Positions 16,432-24,748 of a stretch of DNA of 64,000 bases are shown piece by piece. Numbering within the stretch: position 1 is the first letter of the stretch; every line of letters starts with the position of its first letter. The notes beneath the pieces were generated by a model. That model saw nothing but the letters and a program-made list of their open reading frames with translations. It was not told the origin of the DNA and ran no database searches. The stretch is from an uncultured Geobacteraceae bacterium (GTDB lineage Bacteria > Desulfobacterota > Desulfuromonadia > Geobacterales > Pseudopelobacteraceae), in NCBI GenBank assembly GCA_903939115.1, contig CAJAFV010000068.1, forward strand, positions 1 to 64,000, written 5' to 3'. Made by a program: the position numbers and the translations under genes.

Positions 16432-17604
16432 TTACCTGTCAATTTCACCAAGAACGATATCCAGAGTACCGATTACGGCAACCAAGTCGGCTATCATGGT
16501 GCCTACACTCATCTGTTCGATGGCCTGAAGATTCACAAACGAAGGGGGACGGATCCTCAAACGCTCCGGTTTGTTGCCGCCATCGCTGACAATATAGAAA
16601 CCGAGTTCACCTTTTGGCGCTTCCACACCCTGATACACTTCGCCTTCCGGTGCGGCAAACCCTTCGGAAGCGATCTTGAAGTGATGAATCAAACCCTCGA
16701 TACTGTTGTAGACATTTTCCTTGGGCGGATAACATACCTGCGGACAATCGGCAAGCACTGGGCCCGGTTTAAGTCGGTCAAGAGCCTGACGCACAATTTT
16801 GCAGGCTTCACGCATCTCGATAAGTCTGACTTTATAGCGGTCAAATGTGTCGCAGTTTTCACCGGTCGGGACTTTGAACTGATATTTGTCATAGCCGCAG
16901 TAGGGATTGTCGCGGCGCAGATCCCAATCAACTCCCGAACCGCGCAGGGCAGGACCGGTAAGACCGATATCAATTGCGTCTTCTGCGGAAATGACGCCGT
17001 TGCCGACGGTACGCTTGAGCCAGATCGGGTTGGTTGTCAGCAGGCCTTCATACTGATCAAGATATCCCGGCATAACATCGATGAAGTCGCTGACTTTTTT
17101 TACAAAATCTTCCGGAACATCCTGCGAGAGTCCGCCAACACGGAAAAAGTTTGAAGTCATACGAGCGCCGGAAATCAGTTCATAAATCTCCATAACGGTT
17201 TCACGCTCACGGAAAGCGTAGATAAAAACCGTCATGGCGCCGATATCAAGAGCATGGCAGGCAAGCCAGACAAGATGCGACTCAAGTCGGGTCAGCTCGG
17301 CCATAATTATTCTGATCGTTTCAGCGCGTTCAGGCACCTCAACCGCCATCAGCTTTTCTACACTAAGAATATAACCCAGATTGTTGCTCATCGGCGCCAG
17401 ATAGTCGAGGCGATCGGTCAGCGGCAGGATCTGGTGATACGTCCGGTATTCAGAAAGTTTCTCAACACCGCGGTGTAGAAAACCGATGTGAGGAGTAACT
17501 TTGACGATTACCTCGCCATCAAGCTCGAGAACGAGTCGCAGAACCCCGTGGGTACTGGGGTGCTGTGGACCCATATTTAGTGTCATTGTTTCTGTAGCAG
17601 CCAT
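16432..17604 (-). CDS. nuoD: NADH-quinone oxidoreductase subunit D
   Basis: A 390-residue subunit of the quinone-reducing module, related to the large subunit of NiFe hydrogenases. The N-terminal MGPQHPSTHGVLRL motif (residues 11-24), which carries quinone-site histidines, and the C-terminal SVGTMIADLVAVIGTLDIVLGEIDR region are typical. NuoC and NuoD are separate genes here, unlike the fused NuoCD of enterobacteria. The ATG follows AGAGGCG. Confidence 0.96.
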   Translation of the reverse strand: MAATETMTLNMGPQHPSTHGVLRLVLELDGEVIVKVTPHIGFLHRGVEKLSEYRTYHQILPLTDRLDYLAPMSNNLGYILSVEKLMAVEVPERAETIRIIMAELTRLESHLVWLACHALDIGAMTVFIYAFRERETVMEIYELISGARMTSNFFRVGGLSQDVPEDFVKKVSDFIDVMPGYLDQYEGLLTTNPIWLKRTVGNGVISAEDAIDIGLTGPALRGSGVDWDLRRDNPYCGYDKYQFKVPTGENCDTFDRYKVRLIEMREACKIVRQALDRLKPGPVLADCPQVCYPPKENVYNSIEGLIHHFKIASEGFAAPEGEVYQGVEAPKGELGFYIVSDGGNKPERLRIRPPSFVNLQAIEQMSVGTMIADLVAVIGTLDIVLGEIDR

Positions 17605-17648
17605 GTATCGCCTCTTCTATGATCGAATTACAAACGAAGTAGTAAAAA

Positions 17649-18137
17649 CTATGACAAGCGACCTTTGTAGGGTTCGCGGTCCGGTCCCTGTAACGGGTAG
17701 TCCTTGCGGAGCGGATGCCCAACCCAGTCATCGGTCATGAGAATGCGCCGAAGGTCGGGGTGCCCGCCAAACGTGATACCGAAGAGGTCGAACACTTCGC
17801 GCTCGAGCCAGTTGGCCGTCTTCCAGACAGGAATCGCCGTAGGAATAGTACAGTCAACTTCGCTAACCGGTGTTTTGATACGCAACCGATCTTTGTTTGG
17901 AATAGAATAGAGCTGATATACCATCATGAAACGCTCTTCTTTCTTGCCCAGATAATCGACTGCCGTAAGGTCGGTAAGCAGGTTGTACTGAAGAGACTTT
18001 TTGAGGAACGAAAGAATTTCAATAATAGCATTCTTCGCTACTGTTACTGTCACCTCACCCCTGAATTCGACTACATCAATGATCGAAGCGGCAAACTTTT
18101 CTTTCAGCTTCAGTACTGCTCGATTGTTTTCTGCCAT
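17649..18137 (-). CDS. nuoC: NADH-quinone oxidoreductase subunit C
   Basis: A 162-residue 30-kDa subunit of the quinone module. The family motif ERE(V/A)FDLFGI(T)FxGHPDLRRILM is easy to see near residues 111-133, followed by GHPLRKDYPL. I start at the ATG at 18137 with AAAGGG upstream; an in-frame TTG 9 bases earlier is the only longer alternative. It lies between nuoB and nuoD. Confidence 0.95.
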   Translation of the reverse strand: MAENNRAVLKLKEKFAASIIDVVEFRGEVTVTVAKNAIIEILSFLKKSLQYNLLTDLTAVDYLGKKEERFMMVYQLYSIPNKDRLRIKTPVSEVDCTIPTAIPVWKTANWLEREVFDLFGITFGGHPDLRRILMTDDWVGHPLRKDYPLQGPDREPYKGRLS

Positions 18138-18184
18138 GATATCCAACCCTTTTGTGGGATTTGTGTGTATTCGTTTACTTGCAA

Positions 18185-18700
18185 TCAGGCCGCTTCAGGA
18201 ATATAGCGTTCGCCGAGACCGATGGCGTTGCCGAAGGAGTTTCGTTCCTTCATGATTTTGTCCTGGAGTTTCAACAGTCCAAACAGCAGCGCCTCGGGGC
18301 GTGGCGGGCATCCGGGAATATAAACATCAACCGGCAATGCTTCATCAATACCCTGTACAACACTGTATGTGTCAAAAATTCCGCCCGAACAGGCGCATGC
18401 GCCCATTGCAATAACCCATTTCGGCTCCGGCATCTGCTCATACACGGTCATAATTACCGGCAGCATTTTTTTGGTAACCGTGCCGGCGATAATAATGCAG
18501 TCTGACTGACGCGGAGACGCACGGAAAATAATCCCGAAACGGTCCAGGTCGTTGTGAGAGGCGCCGGTCGCCATCATTTCGATAGCGCAGCATGCAAGTC
18601 CGAAGGTCATAGGCCAGATGGACGACTTCCGGGACCAGTTAACCAAGAGATCCAGTGACGTGGTGATAACGTTATCGCCAAGCGGATTGTCTACTCCCAT
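18185..18700 (-). CDS. nuoB: NADH-quinone oxidoreductase subunit B
   Basis: A 171-residue subunit carrying the terminal [4Fe-4S] cluster N2 that passes electrons to quinone. Ligands are the tandem C37-C38 (FGLACCAIE), C102 (MGACACSGG) and C131 (PGCPPRP). An extra cysteine, C104, sits where many homologues have Asn. The start overlaps the end of nuoA by 10 bases, so the two are translationally coupled. Confidence 0.96.
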   Translation of the reverse strand: MGVDNPLGDNVITTSLDLLVNWSRKSSIWPMTFGLACCAIEMMATGASHNDLDRFGIIFRASPRQSDCIIIAGTVTKKMLPVIMTVYEQMPEPKWVIAMGACACSGGIFDTYSVVQGIDEALPVDVYIPGCPPRPEALLFGLLKLQDKIMKERNSFGNAIGLGERYIPEAA

Positions 18701-19047
18701 TCCAGCGCTCCTTTTTTCCAGACATAAATATAACCAACAAAAAGAATGACAATAAAAAGACCCATCTCAACCAGGCCGAAGGCGCCCAGCTTCTTATAGA
18801 GAATAGCCCATGGATACAGGAACACGGCCTCAATATCAAACAGGATGAACAGAACTGCGATCATGTAAAACTTGATCGAGTAACGCTCACGGGCGGTCCC
18901 GACAGGTTCGCATCCGCTTTCATACGGCTGCAGCTTTAGTTTTGACGGCTTTTTCGGGCCTATCAGGGAAGAGAAAATTAACGAGCAAAGCCCGAAACCT
19001 ATCGCTACGAGCACCAAAAGTAGAATTGGCAGGTATGCACCAAGCAT
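18691..19047 (-). CDS. nuoA: NADH-quinone oxidoreductase subunit A
   Basis: A 118-residue membrane protein with three helices, first gene of the operon. The conserved loop [44 protein letters not shown] (residues about 39-82) is the diagnostic NuoA pattern, with the FDIE motif and the redox-sensitive Cys. The ATG follows a strong AAGGAGG. A sigma70-like promoter lies about 50-75 bases upstream. Confidence 0.96.
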   Translation of the reverse strand: MLGAYLPILLLVLVAIGFGLCSLIFSSLIGPKKPSKLKLQPYESGCEPVGTARERYSIKFYMIAVLFILFDIEAVFLYPWAILYKKLGAFGLVEMGLFIVILFVGYIYVWKKGALEWE

Positions 19048-19070
19048 TAAAATCCTCCTTACTGCGAACG

Positions 19071-19083
19071 GTATACTGTATAC
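19071..19083. promoter_or_regulatory. palindrome GTATACTGTATAC in the nuo leader, candidate operator
   Basis: A 13-bp palindrome (GTATAC-T-GTATAC) lies between the predicted -10 element of the nuo promoter and the nuoA ribosome site, roughly at +5 to +17 of the transcript. A repressor bound here would block initiation or clearance. Its length and symmetry suit a GntR- or TrpR-like dimer, but I cannot name the binder. Confidence 0.4.
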
Positions 19084-19094
19084 AATCGCAGGAT

Positions 19095-19123
19095 TTAATA
19101 TGTGAATTAAGTTTCTTTGTCAA
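19095..19123 (-). promoter_or_regulatory. sigma70-type promoter of the nuo operon
   Basis: On the minus strand TTGACA (19123-19118), a 17-base spacer and TATTAA (19100-19095) give an almost consensus -35/-10 pair about 50 bases before the nuoA start codon. This is the best promoter match I saw in the window. Confidence 0.7.
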
Positions 19124-19198
19124 TAGTTTTTTTACCCATGATGAATTTATCAATGTAACTGCGCAATCTAAATTACAAATAAAATTAACGCTTTACCA

Positions 19199-19228
19199 TT
19201 GACACTCCGCGCTTATGTATGGTAATTA
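19199..19228 (+). promoter_or_regulatory. candidate promoter of hemL
   Basis: TTGACA at 19199-19204 and TAATTA at 19223-19228 with an 18-base spacer, about 48 bases before the hemL ATG. It is divergent from the nuo promoter within a 228-base shared intergenic region. Confidence 0.55.
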
Positions 19229-19275
19229 TTTCGCCCTGATATACACTTTATCTTCAATCAATGCGAGGCTAATTT

Positions 19276-20562
19276 ATGAATCACGAACGTTCCAGTGTAC
19301 TTTTCCAGCAGGCAAAAGCCGCTATTCCAGGCGGGGTAAACAGTCCGGTACGCGCATTCAAGTCGGTCGGCGCCGACCCTCTCTTCATCAAGAAAGCATC
19401 CGGCTCTCACATATTCGACGAAGACGGCAATGATTTTATCGACTTTGTCGGCTCCTGGGGACCTATGATTGTTGGTCATTGCCATCCGGATATCCTTAAA
19501 GCCGTTCAGGACACCATGACCAGCGGCGCAAGCTTCGGTGCCCCCACAGAGCGTGAAACCATTCTTGCAAATATGGTTATTGATGCAGTTCCTTCAATTG
19601 AAATGGTGCGCATGGTCAGTTCGGGGACCGAAGCGACAATGAGCGCTATCAGGCTCGCCCGTGGCTTTACCGGACGGGACAAGATTATGAAGTTCTCCGG
19701 CTGCTATCACGGGCACTCAGATTCGCTTCTCGTCAAGGCCGGCTCCGGCATGGCCACATTCGGAGTACCGGATTCTCCCGGAGTTCCTGCCGATTTCGCA
19801 AAACTTACTCTTACCGCTGAATTTAATTCACTTGACTCTGTCAAAGAGCTGGTAGCCGGCAATAGGGATGCCATTGCCTGTATTATTGTTGAACCAGTTG
19901 CCGGAAATATGGGAACAGTACCACCACGCGAAGGTTTCCTCGAAGGGCTTCGCGAGATCTGCACCAATGAAGGCATCATACTTATTTTTGACGAAGTAAT
20001 GTCCGGATTCCGCGTGGCATACGGCGGGGCACAGGAGCTATTCGGCATTACACCTGACATGACAACTCTTGGCAAAATAATCGGCGGTGGTCTTCCTGTC
20101 GGAGCATTTGGCGGAAAACGTGAAATTATGGAAAAACTTTCACCGGCCGGCGGAATCTACCAGGCCGGAACCCTGTCCGGGAACCCGCTTGCCATGTCTG
20201 CCGGGATTGCAACACTAAAATTACTTCAACAGCCAGGTTTTTATGCCGCGCTTGAAGCGAAAAGCCGGGCGGTTGCCGAAGGAATTGCCAAAGCGGCAAA
20301 GGATGCCGACTATCCGATCTACTCCACTCGAGTCGGCAGTATGTTCTGTGCCTTTTTCAGTAAAAGTGCTGTTTTTGATTGGCCGACGTCATCGCAATGC
20401 GATACCAAGGCCTTTGCCAAGTATTTCCTCGGCATGCTTGATGAAGGGGTTTACCTTGCACCGTCTCAGTTCGAAACCGCTTTCGTCTCTGCAGCGCACA
20501 GTGACGCCGATATTGAAAGAACCATTGCGGCTGCAGCCAAATGCTTCAAACTGATCGCGTAG
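19276..20562 (+). CDS. hemL: glutamate-1-semialdehyde 2,1-aminomutase
   Basis: A 428-residue PLP enzyme that converts glutamate-1-semialdehyde to 5-aminolevulinate, the C5-pathway entry to haem. The N-terminal [20 protein letters not shown] is diagnostic. The PLP-lysine sits in [18 protein letters not shown] (about residue 265), and [16 protein letters not shown] and [10 protein letters not shown] are also present. Haem supply fits an organism rich in c-type cytochromes. The ATG has a GAGG site upstream. The Fo genes begin 86 bases downstream on the same strand. Confidence 0.97.
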   Translation: MNHERSSVLFQQAKAAIPGGVNSPVRAFKSVGADPLFIKKASGSHIFDEDGNDFIDFVGSWGPMIVGHCHPDILKAVQDTMTSGASFGAPTERETILANMVIDAVPSIEMVRMVSSGTEATMSAIRLARGFTGRDKIMKFSGCYHGHSDSLLVKAGSGMATFGVPDSPGVPADFAKLTLTAEFNSLDSVKELVAGNRDAIACIIVEPVAGNMGTVPPREGFLEGLREICTNEGIILIFDEVMSGFRVAYGGAQELFGITPDMTTLGKIIGGGLPVGAFGGKREIMEKLSPAGGIYQAGTLSGNPLAMSAGIATLKLLQQPGFYAALEAKSRAVAEGIAKAAKDADYPIYSTRVGSMFCAFFSKSAVFDWPTSSQCDTKAFAKYFLGMLDEGVYLAPSQFETAFVSAAHSDADIERTIAAAAKCFKLIA

Positions 20563-20647
20563 CAGGTGCGTTCGTTTCTGTTTGACAGATACACCGTACC
20601 TATGGTAAGCAGTACCGGTTTTACACCTCTTTCACAACCGGCTTTTC

Positions 20648-20890
20648 ATGGCTGATAATAACCGCCAGCTTTTTCAGAGCCTTGCAATGGTTTCCAGCAT
20701 GGGTATTTCCGTGGTGCTGGCGATTGCTATCGGAGTCTGGTTCGGCCTGACTCTTGATCGCTGGTTTGGCACGAAGCCCTGGTTCTTTTATATTTTTCTG
20801 TTCATCGGAATTGCCGCCGGTTTCAAGAATGTGTACGTAATCGCCGGCAGGGAGATCCGTAAAAGTGATGATCACGATCAACGAGGATAA
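20648..20890 (+). CDS. AtpZ/AtpQ-like ATP synthase accessory protein
   Basis: An 80-residue protein with two membrane helices (about 12-33 and 44-66) and the DRWFGTKPWF hinge typical of the small AtpZ/AtpQ/'subunit I' proteins found ahead of Fo genes. Such proteins are thought to help c-ring assembly or Mg2+ handling; the exact role is unsettled. No strong ribosome site is visible before the ATG. Its end overlaps the next gene by 26 bases. Confidence 0.8.
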   Translation: MADNNRQLFQSLAMVSSMGISVVLAIAIGVWFGLTLDRWFGTKPWFFYIFLFIGIAAGFKNVYVIAGREIRKSDDHDQRG

Positions 20891-21248
20891 TCTCTTTGCG
20901 GTCATCATCAAGGGAAGCCTCGGGTTGATGGCTTTTCTAGCCCTGGCAGGGTGGGCACTGTTTTCGCTGCGGGTCGGCTTGGGCGCAGTGGCAGGCGGAT
21001 GTATTGCGATAGCTAATTTTTTCTGGATTCGCAACGTTCTTCAGCGCATTCTCGGGCAGCTGCCTGCAAACGCAGCCACGTATGCCCAGCTCCGCTACAT
21101 TGCCCGCTTGAGCGTAACCGCTCTGCTGCTTTATTTTATTATTACTTCCGGCTGGTTTTCATTAGCCGGGCTTTTTGTCGGGCTTTCAGTAATTGTTATC
21201 AATATAATCGCACTTTCACTATACAGCGCCCTGCGCGCAGGAGGTTAG
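20865..21248 (+). CDS. atpI: AtpI-like ATP synthase subunit I
   Basis: A 127-residue membrane protein with about four helices and the [17 protein letters not shown] segment seen in ATP synthase I family proteins. AtpI helps assemble the c-ring in studied bacteria. The start is GTG at 20865 (GGAG 10 bases upstream) or the next codon, ATG at 20868; both overlap the upstream gene in another frame. atpB begins 4 bases after its stop. Confidence 0.8.
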   Translation: MMITINEDNLFAVIIKGSLGLMAFLALAGWALFSLRVGLGAVAGGCIAIANFFWIRNVLQRILGQLPANAATYAQLRYIARLSVTALLLYFIITSGWFSLAGLFVGLSVIVINIIALSLYSALRAGG

Positions 21249-21252
21249 CTCC

Positions 21253-21942
21253 ATGGTTCACCCGTTACTGTTTCTTGAATTTTTCCGCAAAATGCTGGCA
21301 CCGCTTCATATTCCTGATGCGAGTGCTGACGCAATCAGCTACACGTGGCTGATCATTGTGCTGCTGCTGGTTCTTTCACTGCTGGCAACATCGGCGCTAA
21401 AGTCTATCCCAAGCGGCATGCAGAATTTCATGGAAACTGTTATCGGCGGCATCGAAGGCATGATCGTGGATACGATGGGAGAGCAAGGCCGTCCCTTCTT
21501 CCCGCTGATTGCAACACTCGCCATCTTCGTGCTGGTGTCGAACCTCATTGGACTTATTCCCGGTTTCTTTCCACCGACTGCAAACATCAACACAACCGCA
21601 GCCTGTGCGATAATCGTATTTGTATCGACCCACATCGTCGGACTCAAGCACCACGGTTTCGGCTATATAAAGCATTTTCTCGGACCGATCGCCTGGCTCG
21701 CTCCGGTCATGTTCTTCATTGAAGTTATCGGCCACTTGAGCCGTCCGGTTTCATTGACACTGCGTCTGTTCGGCAACATGAACGGTCACGAACTCGTTCT
21801 GATGATATTCTTCGGCCTGGCTCCATTTCTGGTACCGCTGCCGATGATGCTGATGGGTGTTCTGGTTTCGTTCATTCAGGCATTCGTCTTCATGCTGCTG
21901 GCGATGATTTATATCCAGGGTTCACTGGATCATGCACATTAA
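21253..21942 (+). CDS. atpB: ATP synthase Fo subunit a
   Basis: A 229-residue membrane subunit with about six helices forming the ion half-channels. The essential arginine lies in [14 protein letters not shown] (about residue 173), which is the family signature, and the last helices include the [19 protein letters not shown] motif. The ATG follows a strong AGGAGG. Subunit c follows after 59 bases. F1 and subunit b genes are not in the window. Confidence 0.96.
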   Translation: MVHPLLFLEFFRKMLAPLHIPDASADAISYTWLIIVLLLVLSLLATSALKSIPSGMQNFMETVIGGIEGMIVDTMGEQGRPFFPLIATLAIFVLVSNLIGLIPGFFPPTANINTTAACAIIVFVSTHIVGLKHHGFGYIKHFLGPIAWLAPVMFFIEVIGHLSRPVSLTLRLFGNMNGHELVLMIFFGLAPFLVPLPMMLMGVLVSFIQAFVFMLLAMIYIQGSLDHAH

Positions 21943-22001
21943 CAAATAACACAGATACTCCTATACTGTTTAGGAGACAAAACCATACGGAGGTAGTAAA
22001 G

Positions 22002-22277
22002 ATGACTTTTTTCACGATGTGCGTTCTGGCAGCAGGTATTGGTATGGCTCTTGGTACACTTGGTACCGGCATTGGTCAGGGTATGGCAGTTGCACGCGCC
22101 GTTGAAGGCGTTTCACGTAATCCCGGCGCTTCCGGGAAAATCCTGACCACCATGATGATCGGTCTGGCCATGATTGAGTCCCTCGCAATCTATGCGCTGG
22201 TTGTCTGTCTGATCATTCTGTTCGCTAACCCTTACAAAGATATCGCGATTAAATTGGCTGAAACTGTAGCAAAGTAA
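22002..22277 (+). CDS. atpE: ATP synthase Fo subunit c with Na+-type ligand set
   Basis: A 91-residue two-helix proteolipid that forms the rotor ring. The ion-carrying acid is E59 in helix 2. The set Q26 (GIGQG), E59, S60 and Y64 (MIESLAIY) matches the residues that bind Na+ in Ilyobacter tartaricus subunit c (Q32, E65, S66, Y70); proton-driven chloroplast rings have Ala in place of that Ser. T67 of Ilyobacter is Leu here. The RNPGASGK loop binds F1. The ATG follows GGAGG. It ends the Fo gene set and is followed by a strong terminator. Confidence 0.96.
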   Translation: MTFFTMCVLAAGIGMALGTLGTGIGQGMAVARAVEGVSRNPGASGKILTTMMIGLAMIESLAIYALVVCLIILFANPYKDIAIKLAETVAK

Positions 22278-22299
22278 GTTTTAGCTAAAAAACCTGTTT

Positions 22300-22342
22300 A
22301 ACAAGAAATGGCATCCATTCGTGGATGCCATTTCTTGTTTTT
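22300..22342. terminator. bidirectional terminator between atpE and the convergent lipoprotein gene
   Basis: An 18-bp perfect stem (arm AACAAGAAATGGCATCCA at 22300-22317, partner 22322-22339) with a TTCG tetraloop, followed by T-rich sequence on the plus strand. It lies 22 bases past atpE and 19 bases past the end of the convergent gene, so it can serve both. Confidence 0.9.
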
Positions 22343-22360
22343 CAGATGTCATGCGCGACT

Positions 22361-23131
22361 TTATTCGTCATCCTTCAGCATCCCCTCCACCACCGCTGAT
22401 TCGAGGCTTTCTGCGATATCTCCTGTTGCCAGCACCAACACCGCTCGTGCCGAATAACGATACGTCACGCCACGCTCAAGGGAAGTGTCAACGAACTCCT
22501 TATCTGTAAGTGGTTGCACGTTAATTGGCTGGAAAGATCTGCCACCCGCAACGGTTGAGCGGTATATGTTGTAGCCGAATAATCGTCCGGACAGCGACGG
22601 TTGCATGGCAAACTGCAGCCGCATTTCAGTTGGAAAGGATTCTAGTTTCAAGTCAGGCCCGGAAAATGGCGGTATGACACGTACGTCGGAAATAGCAGCT
22701 GAAGCACCATCAACGCCATCCACAGTGAATGGGACTATACGGTATGAATAGGAACGACCCGCTTTTACTTCACTATCGAGCACGATGAGACGGCTTCCGG
22801 AGCGCTGGGTGTCGGTCGGCAGTCGGTCAACATACAGCGTTCGCAACAGCAGATAATCCTCCATACATGACCGGCAGACATCTTTTCGACCAGCTTCTGT
22901 CTCCATTCTGCTTATTTTTACACCTGCCACACCCTGAACAGGGCGGCCGGCTCTATCCTTGTCAGGAAGAATAAACTGTAACTTCACCGCAGCACCACTC
23001 TGCTGTCCAGAGACCGCCGCCGGTGAAGCCGGAATCAGCATATCAGGGTAGATCAGCGGTCCTTTCCTGCCACAGGCAGCTGTTAGGAGCGAAAGAGATA
23101 CAACAACCGCCAACCGTTTGATACCATTCAT
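22361..23131 (-). CDS. lipoprotein with fibronectin type III-like folds
   Basis: A 256-residue predicted lipoprotein. The signal peptide ends in the lipobox LTAAC, with the lipidated Cys at residue 20, followed by GRKGPLIYP, a motif shared with small LptM/YifL-type lipoproteins. The remainder looks like two beta-rich modules with YRIVPF and YRYSARA strands, as in fibronectin type III domains. Its start overlaps the gspB stop by 4 bases, so it may work in the same envelope process. No specific function can be assigned. Confidence 0.75.
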   Translation of the reverse strand: MNGIKRLAVVVSLSLLTAACGRKGPLIYPDMLIPASPAAVSGQQSGAAVKLQFILPDKDRAGRPVQGVAGVKISRMETEAGRKDVCRSCMEDYLLLRTLYVDRLPTDTQRSGSRLIVLDSEVKAGRSYSYRIVPFTVDGVDGASAAISDVRVIPPFSGPDLKLESFPTEMRLQFAMQPSLSGRLFGYNIYRSTVAGGRSFQPINVQPLTDKEFVDTSLERGVTYRYSARAVLVLATGDIAESLESAVVEGMLKDDE

Positions 23132-23868
23132 TTTTTAACCTCAGCAGGCAGTACCGCATCAAGACGCATTTCGAACTGTCCGCCGGCAGAAGAAAAACGC
23201 ACCCTGTCAGCCTGAATATCAATGATTTTGGCACCTGCAACGACAGCACCCTCCTTGAGCAGAAACCCGTTGATAACGGCTCTACGACCGGCACGCTCAT
23301 CCTGCCATGCGATTCCGGACAGCTTGATGTCGGCGGGCGCCGGTACGACCTGTACAGTCTGTGCTGTCTGTGCTGTCTGTACAACCTGTGCTGGTGACTT
23401 CTGAACAACCGGTTGAGCCTTGCCACGTGCAATAGCTCGCCTGGCTCGTCTACTCGAACGAGAATCATCACCGCCACCATCCTCGCTTGTTTCTTGCGGC
23501 GTAGTGGCGGCAGGGGGCGGCACAACTGACGGTACTACTGGGGGAGCCACCGCCTGAACCGGTATCGAGGCCGGTATAGGTGCTGGCGGAGCAACAACCG
23601 GTGATACGGCCGGAACCGCTTGCGGCGGCGTCAACGGTCGAACAGCAACGGCACTCCTGGCGTTCTTCCCGTGGAGAGCAAACCAGGTGCCACCACCGGT
23701 AACCAGTGAAGCTCCGGCAATAAGTGCGGCTATTTTCCAGATTCCGGCTCTGGAAGCAGGTTGTTTCCGTTCCTGAAACAGATCGTTGGCAACACTGAGC
23801 CTGCCGTCTGAACGTTTTTTGTTTTTTTCGTGCTCAATTTTTTTCAGGGCATCAAGAATATAACTCAT
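23128..23868 (-). CDS. GspB-like type II secretion accessory protein
   Basis: A 246-residue inner-membrane protein. I place the start at the ATG at 23868, which gives the typical GspB opening MSYILDALKKIEHEKNKKR; an upstream frame has no support. A single membrane helix lies at about 46-62, then a long Pro/Ala/Val-rich periplasmic linker, a 9-base-repeat segment (VQTAQTAQTV), and a C-terminal T2SSB-type domain (KLSGIAWQDE...AVINGFLLKEG). GspB with GspA helps place the secretin in the peptidoglycan layer. The ATPase partner lies just upstream; no other type II secretion genes are in the window. Confidence 0.82.
   Translation of the reverse strand: MSYILDALKKIEHEKNKKRSDGRLSVANDLFQERKQPASRAGIWKIAALIAGASLVTGGGTWFALHGKNARSAVAVRPLTPPQAVPAVSPVVAPPAPIPASIPVQAVAPPVVPSVVPPPAATTPQETSEDGGGDDSRSSRRARRAIARGKAQPVVQKSPAQVVQTAQTAQTVQVVPAPADIKLSGIAWQDERAGRRAVINGFLLKEGAVVAGAKIIDIQADRVRFSSAGGQFEMRLDAVLPAEVKK
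23350..23394. repeat. five 9-bp tandem units inside gspB
   Basis: Units such as CTGTACAGT, CTGTGCTGT, CTGTGCTGT, CTGTACAAC and CTGTGCTGG follow one another and encode the Val-Gln-Thr-Ala-Gln-Thr run of the linker. Unit length is a multiple of three, so copy changes would keep the frame. Confidence 0.75.
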
Positions 23869-23878
23869 AAAAATCAGG

Positions 23879-24742
23879 TCACTTTCCGGTAAAAAGCCAG
23901 CGTGAAATATGAAACCAGAATCCTTCGCGTTCATGATCCTGTTGAAGCTCCTGAATGATCTCAGTTGCCATAGATGGTGAAACAGTGCGAATTTCTCGGG
24001 TCCAGGCCAACACGAGCGCCTGTTCACAGGCCACATTTATGAGCCGGGGGATCCCTCGCGAGAAACGATATATTTTCCTGATTGCAGCAGGTGAGAATAT
24101 GCCCGGGATACGACTGCCGGCAACCTTGACCCGGTGATGAATGTACTGTGACACATCATCAACCTTCATAGGTGCAAGGCGGCATCGCACGGTAATGCGC
24201 TGGTTAAGCTGGCGCAGGTCGTGCCGCTTGAGAACGGCGTTCAGTTCCGGCTGACCGGCCAGAATGATCTGAATCAACTTGTCACGTTCGGTTTCGAGGT
24301 TGGAAATCATCCGGACCTGTTCTAAAACCTCCGGGTCGAGATTCTGTGCTTCATCGATAACAAGCAGAACGGTTCGTCCGGCGCTATTCTGTTCAAGAAG
24401 AAAGAGGTTAAGTGCATCCAGGTAGCCAAAGCGGGTCTGCTCTCCTGCCTCGACGCCAAACTCCCGACAAACGCTGGCGAGAAGCTGCTCAGCCGACACG
24501 CAGGAGTTAAAGATAAGAGCGCTTTTGTACTTTTCCTGATCCAGTTGCGTAAGCAGTGTGCGCAGCAGCGTTGTCTTACCGGTGCCAACTTCGCCCGTCA
24601 GGGCGATAAAACCGGCGTGACTGTCAACTCCATAGAGTAGGCGGGCATACGCCTCACGGTGAATGCTGCTTAGAAAAATAAAATGAGGATTTGGGGTAAT
24701 CGTGAAGGGTTTTTCTGTAAAACCAAAAAAATCACAATACAT
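23879..24742 (-). CDS. GspA/ExeA-like AAA+ ATPase
   Basis: A 287-residue ATPase of the ExeA/GspA family, which assembles the type II secretin across the peptidoglycan together with GspB. The N-terminus MYCDFFGFTEKPFTITPNPHF is the family hallmark. Walker A is GEVGTGKTT (about 50-58), Walker B is VLLVIDEAQNL (about 125-135), and a PRLINVACEQAL segment ends the AAA domain. Full ExeA proteins continue into a membrane helix and a peptidoglycan-binding domain; this one stops at 287 residues with only a short hydrophobic end. It lies 6 bases after argH. Confidence 0.85.
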   Translation of the reverse strand: MYCDFFGFTEKPFTITPNPHFIFLSSIHREAYARLLYGVDSHAGFIALTGEVGTGKTTLLRTLLTQLDQEKYKSALIFNSCVSAEQLLASVCREFGVEAGEQTRFGYLDALNLFLLEQNSAGRTVLLVIDEAQNLDPEVLEQVRMISNLETERDKLIQIILAGQPELNAVLKRHDLRQLNQRITVRCRLAPMKVDDVSQYIHHRVKVAGSRIPGIFSPAAIRKIYRFSRGIPRLINVACEQALVLAWTREIRTVSPSMATEIIQELQQDHEREGFWFHISRWLFTGK

Positions 24743-24748
24743 CGTAAC

